From: Streptococcus oriscaviae
Lineage (GTDB): Bacteria; Bacillota; Bacilli; Lactobacillales; Streptococcaceae
DNA length: 64,000 nucleotides
Direction: 5' to 3'
NCBI RefSeq assembly: GCF_018137985.1
Contig: NZ_CP073084.1
Coordinates: forward strand, 1,736,001 to 1,800,000
Of this stretch, positions 59,763 through 64,000 are shown piece after piece. The translations under genes and the position numbers were made by a program. How positions within the stretch are numbered: the stretch's first letter is position 1; the number at the start of each line of letters is the position of its first letter. The notes under the pieces are model-generated. The model made no database searches. It was not told the DNA's origin and saw only the letters and a list, made by a program, of their open reading frames with translations.

Positions 59763-59847
59763 AAAATAAACAAAAATCAAACAAAAGTTGTTGACTTTAT
59801 GTTTGTTTGGTTGTATAATTTAAACATAAAAAGCGAAAACGCTTTTT
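59763..59847 (+). promoter_or_regulatory. lacABCD promoter with LacR-type sites and cre
   Basis: TTGACT (59791-59796) and TATAAT (59814-59819) with exactly 17 nt. AAACAAAAATCAAACAAAAG upstream and TGTTTGTTTGG inside the spacer are TGTTT/AAACA-type sequences as bound by DeoR-family LacR. AAAAAGCG-AAAA-CGCTTTTT (59828-59847), just downstream of the start point, is a palindrome fitting a CcpA cre, so glucose repression is likely. Confidence 0.82.
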
Positions 59848-59918
59848 CTAAGTTTTGCAAAACAAAGATTTTCTGCCAAATATGGCTACAACTTTCTATT
59901 TTTGTTAGGAGATAGGTT

Positions 59919-60341
59919 ATGACAATCATTATCGGTGCTGATCCAGCGGGTTCAAAACTAAAAGACGTTATTAAAGATTATTTGCTAGAAAAATCATATG
60001 ACTTTAAAGATGTCAGTGATGGAAGTGATTTTGTTGATACAACTTTGGCAGTAGTTGCAGAAGTTAATCAACAGGAAGGAAATCTAGGCATTGTGATTGA
60101 TGCTTATGGTGTTGGTCCATTTATGACCGCAACTAAAGTCAAAGGCATGATTGCTGCAGAAGTTTCAGACGAACGTTCTGCCTATATGACAAGAGGACAC
60201 AACAATTCGCGTATTATTACAATCGGTAGTGAGATTGTAGGAGAAGGAATTGCTAAAAATATCGTTAAAGGATTTGTTGAAGGTGAGTATGATGGTGGCC
60301 GTCACCAAATTCGTGTCGATATGCTAAATAAAATGTGCTAA
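59919..60341 (+). CDS. lacA: Galactose-6-phosphate isomerase subunit LacA
   Basis: 140 aa, RpiB/LacA fold: [43 protein letters not shown] and [18 protein letters not shown]. It acts as a LacAB complex converting galactose-6-phosphate to tagatose-6-phosphate in the cytoplasm. AGGAGA site upstream; first gene of the operon. Confidence 0.95.
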   Translation: MTIIIGADPAGSKLKDVIKDYLLEKSYDFKDVSDGSDFVDTTLAVVAEVNQQEGNLGIVIDAYGVGPFMTATKVKGMIAAEVSDERSAYMTRGHNNSRIITIGSEIVGEGIAKNIVKGFVEGEYDGGRHQIRVDMLNKMC

Positions 60342-60364
60342 TTGTTGTAAACAAAGGAGAATAA

Positions 60365-60883
<519 letters not shown>

Positions 60884-60892
60884 GAGGCTCAC

Positions 60893-61825
60893 ATGATTTT
60901 AACAATCACTTTAAATCCGTCAGTTGATATTGCCTATCAATTGGATACCTTTCATTTGGATACGGTCAATCGAGTAGAAAAAGTTCAAAAAACAGCTGGT
61001 GGTAAGGGGCTCAATGTCACACGAGTTTTGAAACAAATCGGTGAAGATGTTGTAGCAACAGGCTTTATTGGCGGTGAGATTGGAAGTTATGTAAAGAAAC
61101 AACTCACTCGAAATGATATTAAAAATTCCTTTGTGGAAATTGGGAGCGAAACACGTAACTGCATTGCGGTTCTTCACGATGGCCAGCAGACGGAGATTTT
61201 AGAACAAGGACCAACTATTCAAGAACATGAAGCCTTGAATTTTATAGAACATCTTGAAATCATCCTGAACAATGTAGATGTTGTTGTTATTTCAGGAAGT
61301 TTGCCTAAGGGACTTGCTAGCAATTATTATGTTGAGATTGTAGAACTTTGTAAAAAATGCGGTGTAGCTGTTGTTTTGGATTGTTCTGGTGAGGCGCTGA
61401 AAAACGTTTTAGAAAGCCAGCAGAAGCCGACTGTGATTAAGCCGAATACAGAGGAGTTATCACAATTGATTGGTAAAGAAGTTACTGATGATATTCAAGA
61501 GTTGAAATCAGTTTTGTCTGGTCAACTTTTCCAAGGAATTGATTGGATAGTCGTCTCATTAGGGGCACAGGGGGCTTTTGCCAAGTACAAAGACAAGTTC
61601 TATCGTGTCAGAATTCCAAAAATCAAAGTCGTCAATCCAGTAGGATCAGGAGATTCAACTGTTGCAGGTATTGCAGCAGGTTTGGTACATGCTTTACCTG
61701 AAGCAGAATTATTAAAAAATGCTAATGTTTTAGGCATGTTAAATGCCCAGGAAGAACAGACGGGTTACGTCAATTTAGAAAACGCAGAATCGTTGTATTC
61801 TCAAATCGAAGTCGAGGAGGTTTAA
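60893..61825 (+). CDS. lacC: Tagatose-6-phosphate kinase
   Basis: 310 aa PfkB-family kinase: [51 protein letters not shown] and the ATP/active-site motif [20 protein letters not shown] with catalytic Asp. It phosphorylates tagatose-6-phosphate at C1. 9 nt after lacB and 1 nt before lacD. Confidence 0.96.
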   Translation: MILTITLNPSVDIAYQLDTFHLDTVNRVEKVQKTAGGKGLNVTRVLKQIGEDVVATGFIGGEIGSYVKKQLTRNDIKNSFVEIGSETRNCIAVLHDGQQTEILEQGPTIQEHEALNFIEHLEIILNNVDVVVISGSLPKGLASNYYVEIVELCKKCGVAVVLDCSGEALKNVLESQQKPTVIKPNTEELSQLIGKEVTDDIQELKSVLSGQLFQGIDWIVVSLGAQGAFAKYKDKFYRVRIPKIKVVNPVGSGDSTVAGIAAGLVHALPEAELLKNANVLGMLNAQEEQTGYVNLENAESLYSQIEVEEV

Positions 61826-61826
61826 G

Positions 61827-62804
61827 ATGGTAGTAACAGCAGATAAAAGAAAATATATGGAAAAAGTGAGCAATGAAGCAGGTATTATTTCAGCTTTAGC
61901 TTTTGACCAACGTGGAGCCCTGAAAAAAATGATGGCAAAACATCAGACAGAAGAACCTACTGTGGAACAGATGGAAGAACTAAAGAGACTAGTTTCAGAG
62001 GAATTAACACAGTTTTCTTCCTCAATTCTGTTAGATCCTGAATTTGGTTTGCCAGCATCGCGCGCCCGCGATGAACAATGTGGTCTACTTTTAGCTTATG
62101 AAAAAACTGGCTATGATACCAGCTCTACTAGTCGATTACCAGATTGCCTAGTAGAGTGGTCTGTAAAACGACTAAAAGAAGAAGGGGCAGATGCGATTAA
62201 GTTTCTACTCTACTATGACGTTGATGGGGATCCATACGTCAATCTTCAAAAACATGCCTATATTGAACGCTTAGGTTCAGAATGTCAGGCTGAAGGTTTA
62301 CCATTCTTCTTGGAAATTTTGAGCTATGATGAAACGATTGAAGACAATGCCAGTGTGGAATTTGCAAAAGTCAAACCTCGAAAAGTAAATGAGGCTATGA
62401 AAGTATTTTCGGATGAACGCTTTGGAGTGGATGTTCTCAAGGTAGAAGTACCTGTGAACATGAATTTTGTAGAAGGCTTTGGAACAGGGGAAGTTGTCTA
62501 TACAAAAGAAGAAGCAGCCGAATATTTCCGTCAGCAAGAAGCGTCAACTGACTTACCTTATATTTATCTAAGTGCAGGTGTTTCTGCTAAACTCTTCCAA
62601 GATACTCTAGTGTTTGCACATGAAGCAGGTGCTAAATTTAACGGTGTTCTCTGCGGTCGTGCGACGTGGGCGGGTGTTGTGCCAGTCTATATTGAACAGG
62701 GTGAAGAAGCTGCGCGTGAATGGTTACGAACTGTTGGTCGTGAAAATATCGAGGGACTTGATGCAGTCTTGTCTCAAACAGCAACTTCTTGGCTAGAAAA
62801 ATAA
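61827..62804 (+). CDS. lacD: Tagatose-1,6-bisphosphate aldolase
   Basis: 325 aa LacD family: [54 protein letters not shown], and [18 protein letters not shown], which holds the Schiff-base Lys. It splits tagatose-1,6-bisphosphate into DHAP and glyceraldehyde-3-phosphate. Last gene of lacABCD; no clear terminator after it before the lacT promoter. Confidence 0.96.
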   Translation: MVVTADKRKYMEKVSNEAGIISALAFDQRGALKKMMAKHQTEEPTVEQMEELKRLVSEELTQFSSSILLDPEFGLPASRARDEQCGLLLAYEKTGYDTSSTSRLPDCLVEWSVKRLKEEGADAIKFLLYYDVDGDPYVNLQKHAYIERLGSECQAEGLPFFLEILSYDETIEDNASVEFAKVKPRKVNEAMKVFSDERFGVDVLKVEVPVNMNFVEGFGTGEVVYTKEEAAEYFRQQEASTDLPYIYLSAGVSAKLFQDTLVFAHEAGAKFNGVLCGRATWAGVVPVYIEQGEEAAREWLRTVGRENIEGLDAVLSQTATSWLEK

Positions 62805-62837
62805 TTGAAAAAATAACCATTTTCTCAAAAGAAAGGG

Positions 62838-62865
62838 TTTACATTTTCTGGGAATATGCTATAAT
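62838..62865 (+). promoter_or_regulatory. Promoter of lacT-lacF
   Basis: TTTACA (62838-62843), 16 nt, TATAAT (62860-62865) with an extended -10 TGC just before it. It starts a leader of about 120 nt that carries the antiterminator target. Confidence 0.8.
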
Positions 62866-62888
62866 AATCTCATCAGCAAGAATAGAGT

Positions 62889-62969
62889 GGATTGTAACTA
62901 ATTCGATTAGGCAAGACTACAAATGGATTTGAGAGTAGGATATTCTCGGTTTGTTTGTAGTCTTTTTTT
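62889..62969 (+). promoter_or_regulatory. LacT RAT antiterminator target with overlapping terminator
   Basis: GGATTGTAACTAATTCGATT continuing AGGCAAGAC (62889-62917) fits the BglG/LicT RAT sequence. Its last bases GAC overlap a terminator with stem GACTACAAA (62915-62923) and TTTGTAGTC (62954-62962) followed by seven T. RNA binding by LacT would hold the RAT hairpin and prevent termination when lactose is present. Confidence 0.9.
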
Positions 62970-62992
62970 GCTTAAAAATATAGGAGGGATAT

Positions 62993-63826
62993 ATGTTTAG
63001 GATTATACAGTCACTAAATAATAACGCTGCCCTGGTGAAAAATGAACATGGGGAACAGGCAGTCGTGATGGGATTAGGTATAACCTTTCAAAAGAAGAAA
63101 GGGGATTTAATTGTTAAGGACAAGATAGAAAATATCTTTTCGCTAAAAAATGATGAAGCCAAAGAAAATTTTCTAACCTTATTAAAAGATATTCCATTAG
63201 ATTTTATTTCGGCAACCTACACGGTTATTAATCATCTGGTAGAAACTTATCATTACCCTGTACAAGAATATCTATATGTGACACTGACAGATCATATCTA
63301 TTGTGCATATCAGGCGGTTTTAAAGAATACCTATCAAGAAAGTAGGTTACCTAATATTTCAGCCGAATATCCATTGGAATATAAAATGGCGCGTGAAGCC
63401 TTAGCTATGTTTCGTGAAAAGTTGCTAAATGATTTTCCAAATGATGAGATTGGTAGAATTGCACTTCACTTAATCAATGCAAAGGGTGAAACCATTCATC
63501 CCACTAGTGAAGAACATGACATCAGTAAGAAAATTATTGCTGAGGTTGAACAAATTTTGATAGAGAATGGGATTAAACGCTCAAAAGAAAATAGCAATTT
63601 TTATGATCGCTTTATGATTCATTTGTCCTATTTTCTGAATTACTTAGATAGATCCCATCAGTCAAATGAATCGATTGCTAGTTTGGAACAGTATATCAAA
63701 CTCCAGAACCCAAGAGCTTATCAGATTGGAAGTCAGATTTTTGAGATGATCACATCATTGGTTGATGAGCCAGTAAATGATAGTGAAAGGTTCTATATTG
63801 TGTTACATATTCAACGGTTATTGTAA
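62993..63826 (+). CDS. lacT: BglG/LicT-family transcription antiterminator
   Basis: 277 aa. N-terminal RNA-binding domain: MFRIIQSLNNNAALVKNEHG, GLGITFQKKKGDLI. Two PRDs follow (about 65-170 and 175-277) with conserved His in VINHLVETYH, ALHLINAKGE, RFMIHLSYFLNYL and YIVLHIQRLL, the targets of PTS phosphorylation. Binds the RAT in its own leader to open lacT-lacF expression. AGGAGGG site upstream. Confidence 0.95.
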   Translation: MFRIIQSLNNNAALVKNEHGEQAVVMGLGITFQKKKGDLIVKDKIENIFSLKNDEAKENFLTLLKDIPLDFISATYTVINHLVETYHYPVQEYLYVTLTDHIYCAYQAVLKNTYQESRLPNISAEYPLEYKMAREALAMFREKLLNDFPNDEIGRIALHLINAKGETIHPTSEEHDISKKIIAEVEQILIENGIKRSKENSNFYDRFMIHLSYFLNYLDRSHQSNESIASLEQYIKLQNPRAYQIGSQIFEMITSLVDEPVNDSERFYIVLHIQRLL

Positions 63827-63956
63827 ATCATACTCTTCGTAAATCCAATTCAGACGTTGTTGCCTCAACTTGATGAACTTTAGTTCTATCTACGTTTTCG
63901 TCGCCTAGTCTGAATGGTATTTCCATTGAGTACATAAAAAATAGGAGGTTCATATT
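63827..63956 (+). other. lacT-lacF spacer with long-range dyad
   Basis: 130 bp. ATTCAGAC (63848-63855) pairs with GTCTGAAT (63908-63915) across a 52-nt loop. No second RAT or promoter is evident, so lacF is probably transcribed from the lacT promoter. AGGAGG (63943-63948) serves lacF. Confidence 0.5.
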
Positions 63957-64000
63957 ATGAACAGAGAAGAAATTACGTTATTAGGTTTTGAGATTGTTGC
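63957..64000 (+). CDS. lacF: PTS lactose-specific IIA component (5' end only)
   Basis: Only 14 codons lie in the window: MNREEITLLGFEIV, the typical LacF start. The AGGAGG site and position after lacT support it. LacF passes phosphate from HPr to LacE during lactose uptake; lacE and lacG are expected just beyond the edge. Confidence 0.85.
   Translation, partial: MNREEITLLGFEIV

Overview
The window is a chromosomal segment of a low-GC Gram-positive coccus, most likely Streptococcus suis or a close relative. The evidence is a lacR-lacABCD-lacT-lacF tagatose-6-phosphate locus, metE next to a bifunctional homocysteine methyltransferase/MTHFR gene with streptococcal MET-box-like palindromes, a PadR/DUF1700/DUF4097 operon, and a prophage of the kind common in S. 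suis. The species call is inference from gene content; no rRNA or tRNA is present.

Layout. (1) 1-4039: host methionine genes on the minus strand (metE, then the MTHFR fusion, which runs off the left edge). (2) 4040-5029: a degenerate IS982-family insertion sequence whose right end has removed the start of a PD-(D/E)XK nuclease-like gene (remnant to 6063). (3) 6181-9117: an AT-rich block with a large HExxH (ImmA/IrrE-like) protein whose start codon sits in an 18-bp-stem hairpin, and a sigma-like HTH protein. (4) About 9.1-47.9 kb: an almost complete siphovirus-type prophage. A leftward early operon (44-aa protein, Rrp5-like protein, DUF2800 nuclease-like protein, DUF2815 SSB-like protein, small membrane protein, family A DNA polymerase) diverges from a rightward arm: primase/helicase, VRR-NUC, SNF2 helicase, DUF1492-type regulator, phage SAM synthetase, HNH nuclease, two DNA methyltransferases, terminase, a Phd/Doc toxin-antitoxin cargo, HK97-type head genes, tail genes including a -1 frameshifted chaperone pair, tape measure, Dit, a 1515-aa tail-tip protein, holin, a four-domain lysin, and two serine recombinases. 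(5) 48.0-58.4 kb: host genes (HAD phosphatase, three-gene ABC exporter, PgpA-like protein, second ABC exporter, PadR operon, formate/nitrite channel, Nudix hydrolase). (6) 58.9 kb to the end: lactose/galactose tagatose pathway with a repressor, a cre-like site and LacT antitermination.

How the parts work together. The phage makes its own SAM synthetase directly before two SAM-dependent DNA methyltransferases, a self-supplied DNA-modification cassette. No canonical CI/Cro pair or tyrosine integrase is visible; lysogeny may depend on the HExxH protein, the sigma-like proteins and the serine recombinases. Several control elements recur across the prophage: an activator-type promoter repeated three times, a palindromic element next to Shine-Dalgarno sites in both the early and recombinase modules, and an 11-bp iteron array after the DUF1492 gene. 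A 201-bp MITE-like element with a 9-bp target duplication splits a 60-codon phage gene that can be rebuilt exactly by removing it.

Limits. Calls rest on reading sequence and on family knowledge; no homology search was run. Prophage ends and att sites could not be located.
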